From Holophagales bacterium (GTDB lineage Bacteria; Acidobacteriota; Thermoanaerobaculia; UBA5066): 64,000 nucleotides of DNA. The stretch lies in contig JADJZB010000029.1 of the NCBI GenBank assembly GCA_016719485.1, forward strand, positions 1 to 64,000, read 5' to 3'. This document shows positions 44,584 to 53,527 of this stretch, one piece after another (position 1 is the stretch's first letter; each line of letters begins with the position of its first letter). The position numbers were made by a program, and so were the translations under genes. The notes under the pieces were generated by a model. It saw nothing but the letters and a program-made list of their open reading frames with translations, searched no databases and had not been told where the DNA came from.

Positions 44584-46278
44584 CTAGCCCTGGTAACGGT
44601 CCTGGATCGCGGCGAGGACTCCGGTCCTCAGCGATTCGATCTCATACGCCGAGGCCCTGTGGCGTAGCGCCCTCTCGCCCTTGCGAACGGCCTCGGCGAG
44701 GACCTCGTCCCTGAGGACGTCGGCGATCCACCGGGAGAAGTCGCCGTGGAGGGCGTGGTGCCTCACGACGCGTCCCTCCGCTCTCCGGATCTCGCGGTGG
44801 AACTCCTCCACGTTTGCCGCGGAACGCCCCGTCTCGTCCGCTCCCGACCGGAAATAGAAGTGCTGCGGAAGTGGAAGCGCCTTCGCGCTGTACTTGTGGA
44901 GATGGCGGGCATGGGGGCTGGCTCTGCGCGCCACGGTGAACGGCCGCGGCCCACGACCTCCGCGACGCGAGAGGAGGGCCTGGCCCGATGCGGGCCGGAC
45001 CCCGCCGGACGCGGCCCAGGGCGGCAGGCTCGGGGTCTCCTCGGTGCCGAGGTCGAGGACGACGTCGAGCGTCTCGAGGACCTCGGCGGGGAGGTGCTCG
45101 GGCAGCCACGTCGTCAGGCACGTCCCGGGCCGGCGCGGGTCGAAGCCCTCCACCCGCTCGTGCGCGAGGTTCAGCGCCATCTGGGCCTCGTCGACGAAGA
45201 GCCAGTGCGGCAGGCCCGTGTCGTTCCAGAGGGCCGAGAGCTCCTCGAGCGCGGCCCGGGAATAGGCCATCTTCTCGTGGGCGTCGAGGAACGAGAGGTC
45301 CACGACGACGCTCCCGAACCGGTGCTCGATGAGGCGTGGGAGCTGCTCCGGCCCCGGGAGCGGTTCGTTCCCGCCCACCGCGAGGACTCCGCGCAGCCTG
45401 CCGAGGGAGACGTGGTCCCCCTCCGGGTCGAGGACGCAGAGCGAGTAGCCGAGGCCGAGGAGCCTCTCGGCGAAGAGCCCCGTCAGGTGCGACTTCCCCG
45501 ACATCGTCCCGCCCGTCACGAGGACGTTGACCCCCGAGGCCGGGATCTTCGCGGCCGAGCCGTCCTCGCAGGTCCCGAGCACGGCCTGGAAGCGCCTCGG
45601 CTCCGGCGTCTCGTCGCTCAGAACCGCGGGGCCGAGGAGGAAACGCGCCACGCCCGCGCTTCCGGCCTGGGAAAGGACGACGTCGGCGGCCTCCTTGAGC
45701 GAAGGGACCGCGTCGGCCACCGCAATGCCCAGCTCGCAGGCCGCGAGGAGGGAGTGGTCGTTCTCGGCGTCGCCCACCGCCAGCGTCGAGTGCCGCGAGA
45801 TGCCGAGGTCGCCGAGCGCGTCGAAGAGGCCGGTCCCTTTCGAGACCCCCGCGGGAACGAGCATCAGCTCCTGCCGGTTCCTCACGACCTGGACCTCGAG
45901 CCCGAGCCGGCCGATCTCCTCGAGCGCGGCGAAGGCGTCCCGCGCGTGCCCTGCCAGGATCGCCTGCCCGCGCCGCAGGGAGACCCCGCGGCGCGCCAGC
46001 GCCTCCTCCAGCTCGGCCGGGACCGGCGGGGCCAGGACCCGCGCACCCCGGACTCCCCAGACGACCGCGCCGTTCTCCCAGACGATCCGGTCGAAGAGCT
46101 CCTCGGCGTGAGGGCAGAGCTCGAGGAGCTCCCACGGAATCCTCCCCGTGACGAGGACGAGCTTGAGCCGCTCCTCGCGCAACGTCCGCAGGGCGTTCAG
46201 GATCGTGTCGTCGAGGCGTCCCGTCGAAGTGAGGGTCCCGTCGTAGTCGAGCGCAACGGCGCGGAAGTGCTGAGGCAT
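44584..46278 (-). CDS. HAD phosphatase fused to HerA-like ATPase
   Basis: 564 residues from the ATG at 46278. Residues 1-230 are a Cof-type HAD hydrolase: VALDYDGTLTSTGRLDD (nucleophile aspartate, residue 10), LVLVTGRIPWEL, and GDAENDHSLLAACELGIAV. Residues 260-450 are a P-loop ATPase: LVTGGTMSGKSHLTGLFAERLLG (Walker A), LCVLDPEGDHVSL, VVVDLSFLD, and WLFVDEAQMAL (Walker B). Such DEPEGD and DEAQ sequences match HerA/VirB4-type ATPases. A final 110-residue domain has PQHFYFRSGADETGRSAANVEEF and HHALHGDFSRWIADVLRD. HAD and HerA-like parts in one chain are unusual. Substrate unknown; cytoplasmic. Confidence 0.83.
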   Translation of the reverse strand: MPQHFRAVALDYDGTLTSTGRLDDTILNALRTLREERLKLVLVTGRIPWELLELCPHAEELFDRIVWENGAVVWGVRGARVLAPPVPAELEEALARRGVSLRRGQAILAGHARDAFAALEEIGRLGLEVQVVRNRQELMLVPAGVSKGTGLFDALGDLGISRHSTLAVGDAENDHSLLAACELGIAVADAVPSLKEAADVVLSQAGSAGVARFLLGPAVLSDETPEPRRFQAVLGTCEDGSAAKIPASGVNVLVTGGTMSGKSHLTGLFAERLLGLGYSLCVLDPEGDHVSLGRLRGVLAVGGNEPLPGPEQLPRLIEHRFGSVVVDLSFLDAHEKMAYSRAALEELSALWNDTGLPHWLFVDEAQMALNLAHERVEGFDPRRPGTCLTTWLPEHLPAEVLETLDVVLDLGTEETPSLPPWAASGGVRPASGQALLSRRGGRGPRPFTVARRASPHARHLHKYSAKALPLPQHFYFRSGADETGRSAANVEEFHREIRRAEGRVVRHHALHGDFSRWIADVLRDEVLAEAVRKGERALRHRASAYEIESLRTGVLAAIQDRYQG

Positions 46279-46388
46279 CTTCCCTCCCGCATCCGGTGGC
46301 CGGCCGGAATGAAAACCGACGGACTCTCGCAGAAACTCTATCACCGGCGATTGACGGAGCGGCCGTGGACGGCTAGCGTCGCGGGCCC

Positions 46389-47567
46389 GTGCCCGAGAGA
46401 ACCTTCCCCGGCCCGACCAGCGCCCCGCCGCCCGAAGGCGGGCCGATCCTCCCGACACCGCTCCGGCTCGGCGCGGACGACCGCTTCCGCGGGCAGGGCG
46501 TCACGATCGCCTTCCTCGATTCGGGTTTCTACGCCCACCCCGACCTCGTGGAGCCGCGCAACCGTGTCCTCCGGTACGTCGACGTCACCGACCCCCGCGC
46601 CGCCTACCCGCGCATCCTCCGGCCCGACGAGTCGAGCTGGCACGGGATGATGACCTCCGTCGTCGCGTGCGGGAACGGCACGCTCTCGGGCGGCCTCTAC
46701 CGGGGACTCGCCTCCGAGGCGAACGTCGTCCTCGTGAAGGTGGGCACGGCGCGGCGGATCACGCACGAGAACATCCGTCGCGGACTCGAATGGGTCGTGC
46801 GTAACCGGGAGCGCTACGGCATCCGGATCTGCAACGTCTCCTGCGGAGGGGACTACGAAGCCTCGTACCTCTTCGACGGACTCTCGCAGGCCGCCGAGAA
46901 GGCGACCCGTGCCGGCGTCCTCGTCGTCGCGGCCGCGGGTAACCTCGGCCTCTCGGCGGGGCATCCGGTCCTTCCGCCGGCCTCGGCCCCTTCCGTCCTG
47001 ACGGTGGGAGGACTGGACGACAAGAACCGGCTGCACCGGGCAGGCCACGACATCTACCACGGCAGCTACGGCCCGACGATCGACGGCCTCCAGAAGCCGG
47101 AGGTCATCGCACCCGCCATCTGGCTCGCCGCACCGATCCTCCCCGGGACGCCGACCGCGGCCGAGGCGAGCCTCTACACCCACCTCGCGACGGCGCGCGA
47201 CGACGAGCTGGACGTCGTCCTCGAGGCCCACGCGGGGGTCGACGCCGCCCTCGACGCGGCGCGGCACCTCGCACCGCCGCTCATCCGGCAGCTCGTCCAG
47301 GCGAAGCTGAGCGACAACAACGTCATCAGCGGCGCCTACAAGCACGTCGACGGGACGAGCTTCGCCGCGCCGATCGTCTCCTCCCTCGCGGCGCAGATGC
47401 TCGAGGCGAGCCCGGCCCTGCGCCCGCACGAGATCAAGTCGATCCTCGTGGCGACGGCGCGGCGTCTCCCCCACGTCCCGGTCGACCGTCAGGGCTGGGG
47501 CGTGGTCGAGCCCGCGGCGGCGGTGGAGGAGGCGCTCGCGCGGTCCGGCGACGGGCCGGCGGCCTGA
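46389..47567 (+). CDS. Subtilisin-like serine protease (S8 family), no signal peptide
   Basis: 392 residues with GTG start, divergent from the HAD/ATPase gene by 110 bases. Catalytic triad blocks: aspartate in IAFLDSGFYAHPDL near residue 48, histidine in SWHGMMTSVVACGNG near 81, serine in DGTSFAAPIVSSLAAQM near 325, plus the oxyanion AAAGN. About 80 extra residues sit between the oxyanion region and the serine (APAIWLAAPILPGTPTAAEASLYTHL, helical). No signal peptide, so probably cytoplasmic. Its last 79 bases overlap the convergent PepSY-type gene. Confidence 0.88.
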   Translation: MPERTFPGPTSAPPPEGGPILPTPLRLGADDRFRGQGVTIAFLDSGFYAHPDLVEPRNRVLRYVDVTDPRAAYPRILRPDESSWHGMMTSVVACGNGTLSGGLYRGLASEANVVLVKVGTARRITHENIRRGLEWVVRNRERYGIRICNVSCGGDYEASYLFDGLSQAAEKATRAGVLVVAAAGNLGLSAGHPVLPPASAPSVLTVGGLDDKNRLHRAGHDIYHGSYGPTIDGLQKPEVIAPAIWLAAPILPGTPTAAEASLYTHLATARDDELDVVLEAHAGVDAALDAARHLAPPLIRQLVQAKLSDNNVISGAYKHVDGTSFAAPIVSSLAAQMLEASPALRPHEIKSILVATARRLPHVPVDRQGWGVVEPAAAVEEALARSGDGPAA

Positions 47568-48214
47568 CCACGGGCCCGCCCGCCACCCCGCCCCTCCCCC
47601 TCGCCCCGCGGCCCCGAGTCACCGGGCCGCCAGAGGAGGAAGAAGAGCGCGAGGATCGGAAGGACGACCCCGAGGCCGGCGAGCCACTTGCCCCGTCCCG
47701 AGAGACCGTTCTTCCCCTTGAGGACGAAGAGACCCGAGATGGCGAGGAACCCGAGGATCACGGCGTAGACGTCGGCCGCCCACGTCCAGAGCCCCTTCGG
47801 CTCGTTCAGGTGGAGGAAGTTCATCTCGCGCAGCGCGAAGCGGCCGCGGGGCTTCTCGATCGTCGCGGTCCCCGCCGTCGCGTCGGCCTTCACGCTCCAC
47901 CCCTCGTAGAAGAGCTCGACGAGATGCGGGGCGGAGCGGAACGCCGACTTCGGCGGCCCGGGAAGCGCGAGACGCTCGACGAGGGCCGCCGTCATCGTGT
48001 CGCGGTCGGAGACGGGGACCGGCGCAAACGTCCGCGTCTCGACCTGGAGCTTCCAGCTGGGGTTCCAGTCCGCGCGGTGATTCAGCGCGACCCCGGAGAT
48101 CGCGTAGACGAGCGTCAACCCGGCTGCGAGATACCCGAGGTCGCGGTGGAGGACGTTGTTGAGCCTGCGCCAGTTCAAGGCCGGACGCGGCCTACTCGAC
48201 GACGGCGCCGACAC
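47489..48214 (-). CDS. PepSY-associated membrane protein
   Basis: 241 residues. A first helix (LGYLAAGLTLVYAISGVALNH near 28-48), an outside domain of about 80 residues with LFYEGWSVKADATAGTATIEKPRG, then MNFLHLNEPKGLWTWAADVYAVILGFLAISGLFVL and a last helix. The HRDLGY and HLNEPKGLWTW histidines fit the PepSY-TM family, whose members work near iron or redox membrane enzymes. The last 32 residues are low-complexity Arg/Gly/Ser/Ala sequence overlapping the protease gene, so a frameshift near 47600 or a shorter real end is possible. Confidence 0.75.
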   Translation of the reverse strand: MSAPSSSRPRPALNWRRLNNVLHRDLGYLAAGLTLVYAISGVALNHRADWNPSWKLQVETRTFAPVPVSDRDTMTAALVERLALPGPPKSAFRSAPHLVELFYEGWSVKADATAGTATIEKPRGRFALREMNFLHLNEPKGLWTWAADVYAVILGFLAISGLFVLKGKNGLSGRGKWLAGLGVVLPILALFFLLWRPGDSGPRGEGEGRGGGRARGQAAGPSPDRASASSTAAAGSTTPQP

Positions 48215-48662
48215 CCATGATCTGGTAGACGGTCTGCGGGCCCGTGATCTTGGACTCGTCGCACTTGGTGCCCTTCTCCTCGGCCTCGTGCTTCGCCCTC
48301 GCGATCGCCTGCTCCTTCGTCAGCTCCATCTTCTTGAAGGTCCCCTCGGCGACGACCTTCTTCCCCTTGTCGGTGAGCGGGAAGACGATGACCCCGTCCT
48401 CGACCTTGATCTTGATGGTCTGGAACTCCTTGTCGCCGGCGACGTTGATCCAGCAGCCGCGCTTCGGGCAGACCTCGGTGATGAGCCCTTCCACCTTGAC
48501 GACCTTGCCGACGTAGTCGTCCGGCTTCGCCATCAGCTCGGAGAGCTTGACGGGGGTCGCTTCGGAGACGCCCTTCCCGTACTTCGTCGCGGCGAAGGCG
48601 GGGGCGGCGGCGAACGCCGCGAGGGCCAGGACGGCGATCGTCGTGGAGAGGGGATTCTTCAT
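48192..48662 (-). CDS. DUF4920 periplasmic protein
   Basis: 156 residues from the ATG at 48662 with a clean signal peptide (AFAAAPAFA). The mature domain is an OB-like fold: LSELMAKPDDYVGKVVKVEGLITEVCPKRGCWINVAG, then IKIKVEDGVIVFPLTDKGKKVVAEGTFKK. The CPKRGCW cysteines suggest metal or disulfide chemistry. The family is uncharacterised. It lies before the PepSY gene and overlaps its start by 23 bases, so the two exported proteins are likely made together. Confidence 0.8.
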   Translation of the reverse strand: MKNPLSTTIAVLALAAFAAAPAFAATKYGKGVSEATPVKLSELMAKPDDYVGKVVKVEGLITEVCPKRGCWINVAGDKEFQTIKIKVEDGVIVFPLTDKGKKVVAEGTFKKMELTKEQAIARAKHEAEEKGTKCDESKITGPQTVYQIMGVGAVVE

Positions 48663-48730
48663 GTTCTCGTTCTCCTGTCCGGGGTGCGGGCGCGTCGCGC
48701 CCGGGCGACGGATTCTACCGTCGCCCGGCC

Positions 48731-49234
48731 TCAGGTCAGGAGCGCCCCTTCGTGGACGAGGAGCCAGCGCTTCCGCTCGATCCCGCCGGAGAAGCCGTGG
48801 AGGCCGCCGTCGCGCGCGAGGACCCGGTGGCACGGGACCACGATCACCGCGGGGTTGAGCGCCGCGGCCATCCCGACGGCCCTGAGGGCCTTCGGCTCGC
48901 CGATCGCTGCGGCCACGTCGCCGTAGGCGCGCGTCGACCCGGGGCGGATCCGTCTGAGCTCGGCCCAGACCTTCTCCTGGAACGGCGTCCCGGCGAGGTC
49001 GATCTCGATCGCGTCGACCGCCTCGAGGTCGCCGCGGAAGTAGGCGCGCAGGCGCGAGAGGACGCCTCCCGGATCGCGCTGCTCGGGAAAGAGGTCGGTC
49101 CCGAACCGGGCGAGGAGGTGCTTGCGGGTGGACGGCGCGTCGGCGTCGAACGTGAGCGTGCAGAGGCGCCCGTCCCAGACGACGGCGAGGAGCCGCCCGA
49201 CCGGAGTCTCGAGGGCCGCGCTCGCGAGCCTCAC
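48731..49234 (-). CDS. ogt: Methylated-DNA--protein-cysteine methyltransferase
   Basis: 167 residues. N-terminal Ada/Ogt-like half (LLAVVWDGRLCTLTFD), then the DNA-binding/active half: GTPFQEKVWAELRRIRPGSTRAYGDVAAAIGEPKALRAVGMA with the arginine finger and AANPAVIVVPCHRVLARDGGLHGFSGGIERKRWLL. The PCHRV cysteine accepts the alkyl group from O6-alkylguanine in a single-use repair. Full length. Alone on the minus strand. Confidence 0.93.
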   Translation of the reverse strand: MRLASAALETPVGRLLAVVWDGRLCTLTFDADAPSTRKHLLARFGTDLFPEQRDPGGVLSRLRAYFRGDLEAVDAIEIDLAGTPFQEKVWAELRRIRPGSTRAYGDVAAAIGEPKALRAVGMAAALNPAVIVVPCHRVLARDGGLHGFSGGIERKRWLLVHEGALLT

Positions 49235-49288
49235 GCCATCAACGCTACACCGATTCGGGGCCCGAATGAGCGGACCGGCTCACGGCTC

Positions 49289-51889
49289 CTACCGGAGCCC
49301 CTCGACGAGGTAGAGGTCGGAGAGGATCTGAGGGCAGCCGTAGATGATGGCTTTGCCGTCGGGGCGGACGAGGATCGGGCCGACCGCGACGACCCCCGCC
49401 GGGTCCGCGGGCCAGATCTCGGCCGCAGGCTTGCGAGCGCCCGTCGCCGGGTCCAGGCGGAAGAGCCGGGCGAGCAGGGCCGAGGAGGAGACGACGAAGA
49501 GCGCGCCGCCCTCCGCCCAGCCCACGACCCGTTCGCCGGGAAGCAGCCCCGAGATTCCCGACGCCGGCTCGCCGTCGAGCGGCTGGACCCACGTGGTGCC
49601 GTCGACCCGAGACGTCAGGACGAATCGGCCGTCCGGCGATACGGGGAACGTCGCGCCCGCCGCGAAGACGATTCCCTCCGGGCTCACCGGTCGGGGAGAG
49701 CCGGCACCCAGGTCCTGGGTGTAGAGCCGGGCGGGCGCGCCGGGTTCGCCCCCGCCGAAGACGATGCCCCTGCCGTCGGGCAGCCAGCTCGCCACGCGGT
49801 GGTCGAGCGCGCCCGAGAGGAGGGCTTTCGGCGAGCCGGCGCCGGTGGGAAGGAGCACGAGCTTGGCCGGCGTGTCGAGGGTCGCCGAGAGAGCCCACTT
49901 CCCGTCCGGCGAGAGCGCGAGCGCATTGCCCCGGCCGAGTCGTGTCGCCGGGCCGCCGTCGGTCGACCGGATGTAGATCGCGTAGTCGCGCCCGCCCCCG
50001 TCTCCGAGCTCGTCGAAGAGGAGGCGCGACCAGTCGGCCGAGATCCCTCGCGGGTAGGTCCAGTCGAGCCACGAGAGCTCCACGTCACGGACGGCCCCGG
50101 CGGCGCGATAGAAGACCCGGCGCCGCCACTTGTCGTCCGAAACGAGGACGCGGCCCTCCTTCGAGACGTCGTGCAGCGTCAGGTTCCCCGAGACGCGAAG
50201 GAGGGCGCGGTCGCGGCCCGAGAGGTCGACGGCGCGCAGTTCCCGGCCCGCACCCGCCGGCGCCGCCGAGTACCAGATCTCCGTCCCCGAGGGAGACCAC
50301 GCGAGGCCCCCGACGCTCTGCCAGGTTCCGCCCAGCGTGACGGGCGGCTCACCGCCGCGGAGGACCGTCACGGAGCCCCGGTCGTCCCAGCGGAGCGGGT
50401 GGTGGACGAACGCAACCCTGGTTCCGTCGCGCGACACGCGCGGGTGCGAGACCCACCCGTCCGTCACGAAGAGGACCTTGCCGATCGGCATCTCGAGCCG
50501 CGTCTTGCCGTCGACGTCCCTCACGACGGCGAGCGTCTCGCCGTCGGGGGCCCAGTCGGCCTCGCGGACCGCCTCGAGGATGTCGCGCGGGGCGCGGCCT
50601 CCGATGGGTGCCCTGGCGAGGGTTCCGGAGGCGTCGAAGAGCGATCGGAAGGCGCGGCCGACGGAGAGAGCCATCTCTCCCGACGGCGAGACCGAGAGGA
50701 CGTCCGCGTCGGGCAGCTCGGCCCGCTGCGGCTCGGGGCTTCCCGGCTGCGCGACGAAGAGGCGGATCGGGGCGCCGTCCCAGGCGGCCCCGAAGACGAC
50801 GGTCTTGCCGTCCGGCGCGAAACGGGCGGATCGGATGCTCCCGCGGGAAAACGTCAGCCGGGTCATCCCGGGCGGCCCGGTCGGAGCGTCCGCGCGGCCC
50901 GATCGCCAGCCTGCGCCGAAAAGGGCCGCGGCCAACGCGAGGCCGCCCGTTACGGCGCCCGCGACGACGGCGACCCGGCCCCTTTGACGGGCAGGAACGA
51001 CCCGTCGTTCGGCCGCGGTCGTCCGGGGAACGCTCGCCGCCGCGACCGCCTCGAGGGCGAACGCGACGTCGCGCGCCGACTGGAACCTCAGCGCCGGCGT
51101 CTTCTCGAGGCACCGCCGCACGAGCCGCTCGAGGCCGGGAGCGACCGGCGGGACGTTCCCCGAGAGATCGGGCGGCTCGTCCGTCAGGACCGCGACCATC
51201 GTGTCGGCAGGCGTCGCACGGGAGAATGGGGGACTTCCCGAGAGGAGCTCGAAGAGGACGGTTCCGAGCGCGAAGATGTCGGACCGTCCGTCCACCGCTT
51301 CTCCCCGGACCTGCTCCGGCGACATGTAGTCGACGGTTCCGACGACGAGTCCCGCGGCGGTCTCCTTCATTCGGGTGGCGACCGTGTCCTCCGGCTTCGA
51401 GGCGCGGGGTGGAGAACGCCGCGCGAGGCCGAAATCGAGGACCTTCGCGCGCCCCTCGGGGGTGACGACGACGTTCGCGGGCTTGAGGTCGCGGTGGACG
51501 ATGCCCCTCTCGTGGGCGGCCGCGAGCGCTTCGGCGATCTGGGCGCCCAGGGCCGCGGTCTCCCTCGACGAGAGCGGGCCGTGAACCAGGCGTTGCCTCA
51601 GGCTCTCGCCCGCGACGAGCTCCATGACGATGTAGGGCTGGCCGTCCTCTTCGCCGTAGTCGTGGATCGTGACGATCCCGGGATGGTTCAGCGCGGAGGC
51701 GGCCCGGGCCTCTTCCACGAAGCGGGCGAAACCGTCCGAGTCGCGCAGGACGTCCTTCGGGAGGACCTTGACCGCCACCTCCCGCGACAGCCTGCGGTCG
51801 CGAGCCCGGTAGACCTCCCCCATCCCGCCGGCGCCGACGAAGCCGACGATCTCGTACGGGCCGAGATGACTCGGGTGAGAAATGGACAA
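49289..51889 (-). CDS. Ser/Thr protein kinase with C-terminal PD40/TolB-like propeller
   Basis: 866 residues from the TTG at 51889, chosen because GGGAGG lies seven bases upstream and the product then starts MSISHPSHLGPYEI; an ATG at 51907 adds six residues but has no such site. Kinase residues 10-275: GAGGMGEVYRARD, AVKVL, HRDLKPANV, DFGLARR, SPEQ, all catalytic positions kept. A single membrane helix near 325 (VAVVAGAVTGGLALAAALFGA) then an extracytoplasmic half of about 530 residues with repeating beta-propeller blades (FAPDGKTVVFGA, SPSGEMALS, SPDGKWALSA, SPDGRFVLTS). This pattern (kinase in, TolB-like propeller out) is common in Acidobacteriota. It probably senses a cell-wall or periplasmic cue. 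Confidence 0.9.
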   Translation of the reverse strand: MSISHPSHLGPYEIVGFVGAGGMGEVYRARDRRLSREVAVKVLPKDVLRDSDGFARFVEEARAASALNHPGIVTIHDYGEEDGQPYIVMELVAGESLRQRLVHGPLSSRETAALGAQIAEALAAAHERGIVHRDLKPANVVVTPEGRAKVLDFGLARRSPPRASKPEDTVATRMKETAAGLVVGTVDYMSPEQVRGEAVDGRSDIFALGTVLFELLSGSPPFSRATPADTMVAVLTDEPPDLSGNVPPVAPGLERLVRRCLEKTPALRFQSARDVAFALEAVAAASVPRTTAAERRVVPARQRGRVAVVAGAVTGGLALAAALFGAGWRSGRADAPTGPPGMTRLTFSRGSIRSARFAPDGKTVVFGAAWDGAPIRLFVAQPGSPEPQRAELPDADVLSVSPSGEMALSVGRAFRSLFDASGTLARAPIGGRAPRDILEAVREADWAPDGETLAVVRDVDGKTRLEMPIGKVLFVTDGWVSHPRVSRDGTRVAFVHHPLRWDDRGSVTVLRGGEPPVTLGGTWQSVGGLAWSPSGTEIWYSAAPAGAGRELRAVDLSGRDRALLRVSGNLTLHDVSKEGRVLVSDDKWRRRVFYRAAGAVRDVELSWLDWTYPRGISADWSRLLFDELGDGGGRDYAIYIRSTDGGPATRLGRGNALALSPDGKWALSATLDTPAKLVLLPTGAGSPKALLSGALDHRVASWLPDGRGIVFGGGEPGAPARLYTQDLGAGSPRPVSPEGIVFAAGATFPVSPDGRFVLTSRVDGTTWVQPLDGEPASGISGLLPGERVVGWAEGGALFVVSSSALLARLFRLDPATGARKPAAEIWPADPAGVVAVGPILVRPDGKAIIYGCPQILSDLYLVEGLR

Positions 51890-51975
51890 GGAGCGCCTCC
51901 CGGCCATTCTAGGGCCGGGACAGCGCCGCCGAGCCCGCCGGTGGAGCGAACGGGTACGGAAGCCTTGCCGACCCT

Positions 51976-52343
51976 CAGGCCGCCCGGGCCCGGCGCGCGG
52001 CGATGAACGACCGGACCGCCACGACGAGGAAACCGGCACAGAGGAGCGCCATCGCGCTTCGGAGGACAACGGCCGCCGGCCGGGCCGCCTCGCCTGCGAG
52101 AAGGGCCGGGATCCCGAGGAGCCCCGACACGGACGGAATGAAGCCGAGGAGCGCCACGGCCGCCGCCGCGTGCATGGCGTGCCGGCGCAGGTGCTCCTTC
52201 CGGGCCACGAGGCCGCAGATTCCGAGCAGGACGCCGAACCCGACCGGGATCAGGGCGGTGGGGGTCTGGTACGCGGCGTAGCCGCCGACGCCGGTGAGGA
52301 CGAGGAGGCCGCCGAAGAGGAGGGCGAGAGAGGAGACGTTCAT
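51976..52343 (-). CDS. Small membrane protein, unknown
   Basis: 122 residues (MNVSSLALLFGGLLVLTG) with four hydrophobic helices and a charged patch ARKEHLRRHAMHAAAA in the middle. The layout resembles small TMEM14-like proteins, but I am not sure. It ends 86 bases before the kinase gene; the MFS gene ends nine bases upstream, so the two membrane genes may be cotranscribed. Confidence 0.65.
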
Positions 52344-52351
52344 CAATCGAC

Positions 52352-53527
52352 CTAACGTGCCGAGAGGGGTCCCGGATTCCCGGTTCCCGTAGCCGGATCC
52401 GAAGGACCTCGCGAGAAGGCACCGGCCAGGACCGCCGCCGCGACGATCCCAGCGGCCCCTGCGAGGTTCACGGCCGCGAAGCCGAATCGCTCGTAGACCG
52501 GCCCGAACGCGAAGGCGCCGAGGGCGATCGCCAGGTCGTAGGAACCGTAGAAGGCGGCCATCGCGGCGCCACGCGCCTCTCCCGAGCGGTCCACCGTCCA
52601 GGCCGTCAGGGCCGGGAACGACAGTCCCGAGATGCCGATACCGTAAAGGGCCGCCGCCACCCCGAGCGAGAGAGGCCCCCGTGCCAGGCCCGTCAGGGCG
52701 ACGCCCGCGGCCCCGACGAGAAGTCCCGGAACGACGACGGCGCGGCGCCCGTGCCGGTCGGAAAGACGTCCGGCGAATGGCCGCACGACGAGAATGGAGA
52801 CGGCGTAGACACCGAAATAGGCCCCCGTCCGGCCCGGCCCGGAGCCGAGCTCCACCGGGACGAACGCGATGATCGCGCCGTAAGAAAGCGAGGAGAGGAA
52901 GAGAACGCCGCAGGGAAGCAGGGCGCCACGCGGAAGGCTCATCTTCCTCGATGTGGTCTCTGGGTGAGGCGGCTCGGTGACAGGGAGCACCAGGCCCAGG
53001 GCGACGACGAAGAGCAGGGCCGTACCGAAGAAAGCAGCCGGCGCGCCGCCGATCCGCGACAGTCCCCCTCCCGCGGCCGGTCCGATCGCCATGGCCACCG
53101 TCGGCGCCATGCCCCAGATGCCGATCGCCTCACCGCGGCGCGCGGCCGGAGCGAGGTCGGCGACGAGCGAGGCGATCGCCGTCGTCGCGAGCCCCCAGCC
53201 AACCCCCTGCACCGCCCGCAGCGCCAGAAGCGAAGCGAGGGAGGCGGCGAGCGGGAGGAGCGCCGTGGCCGTCGCGAAGAGGGCGAGCCCGCCGAGGGCG
53301 AACGGCCGCCGGCCTTGCCGGTCGATCGCGCGCGCCGAGAAGAGCCTCGTCGCCACCGCGGCGATCGACGCGAGGCCGATGACGATTCCCACCTCGCTCT
53401 TCGACGCCCCACGCGCCGCCGCGTAGGGCGGCAGGACGGGGATCAGGAAGTAGAACCCGAAGAAGAGGACCGCCGTCGCGGCGACCAGGAGGACGAAGGG
53501 CCGGGTGAGGATCCGGTTCGAGATCAG
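52352..53527 (-). CDS. Major facilitator superfamily transporter with apparent CTG start
   Basis: 391 residues when started at the CTG at 53527; 12 helices. MFS blocks: LFSARAIDRQGRRPFALGG (loop 2-3 motif A), GVGWGLATTAIASLVADLAPAARRGEAIGIWG, VEL and ARPFAGRLSDRHGRRAVV after helix 6. No ATG, GTG or TTG exists in frame upstream of the GTG at 53392, but starting there would drop helix 1 (VLLVAATAVLFFGFYFLIPVLPPYAAARG). The CTG overlaps the TGA of the upstream gene as CTGA, so translational coupling is likely. Substrate unknown; a drug or metabolite exporter by subfamily. Confidence 0.82.
   Translation of the reverse strand: MISNRILTRPFVLLVAATAVLFFGFYFLIPVLPPYAAARGASKSEVGIVIGLASIAAVATRLFSARAIDRQGRRPFALGGLALFATATALLPLAASLASLLALRAVQGVGWGLATTAIASLVADLAPAARRGEAIGIWGMAPTVAMAIGPAAGGGLSRIGGAPAAFFGTALLFVVALGLVLPVTEPPHPETTSRKMSLPRGALLPCGVLFLSSLSYGAIIAFVPVELGSGPGRTGAYFGVYAVSILVVRPFAGRLSDRHGRRAVVVPGLLVGAAGVALTGLARGPLSLGVAAALYGIGISGLSFPALTAWTVDRSGEARGAAMAAFYGSYDLAIALGAFAFGPVYERFGFAAVNLAGAAGIVAAAVLAGAFSRGPSDPATGTGNPGPLSAR

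Noticed and set aside
48752..52006. A plus-strand open frame of more than 1,000 codons opposite the kinase and alkyltransferase genes
   Set aside because: It is an Arg/Glu/Asp-rich shadow of strongly coding minus-strand genes, as expected in very GC-rich DNA. The minus frames carry complete kinase, propeller and alkyltransferase motifs.
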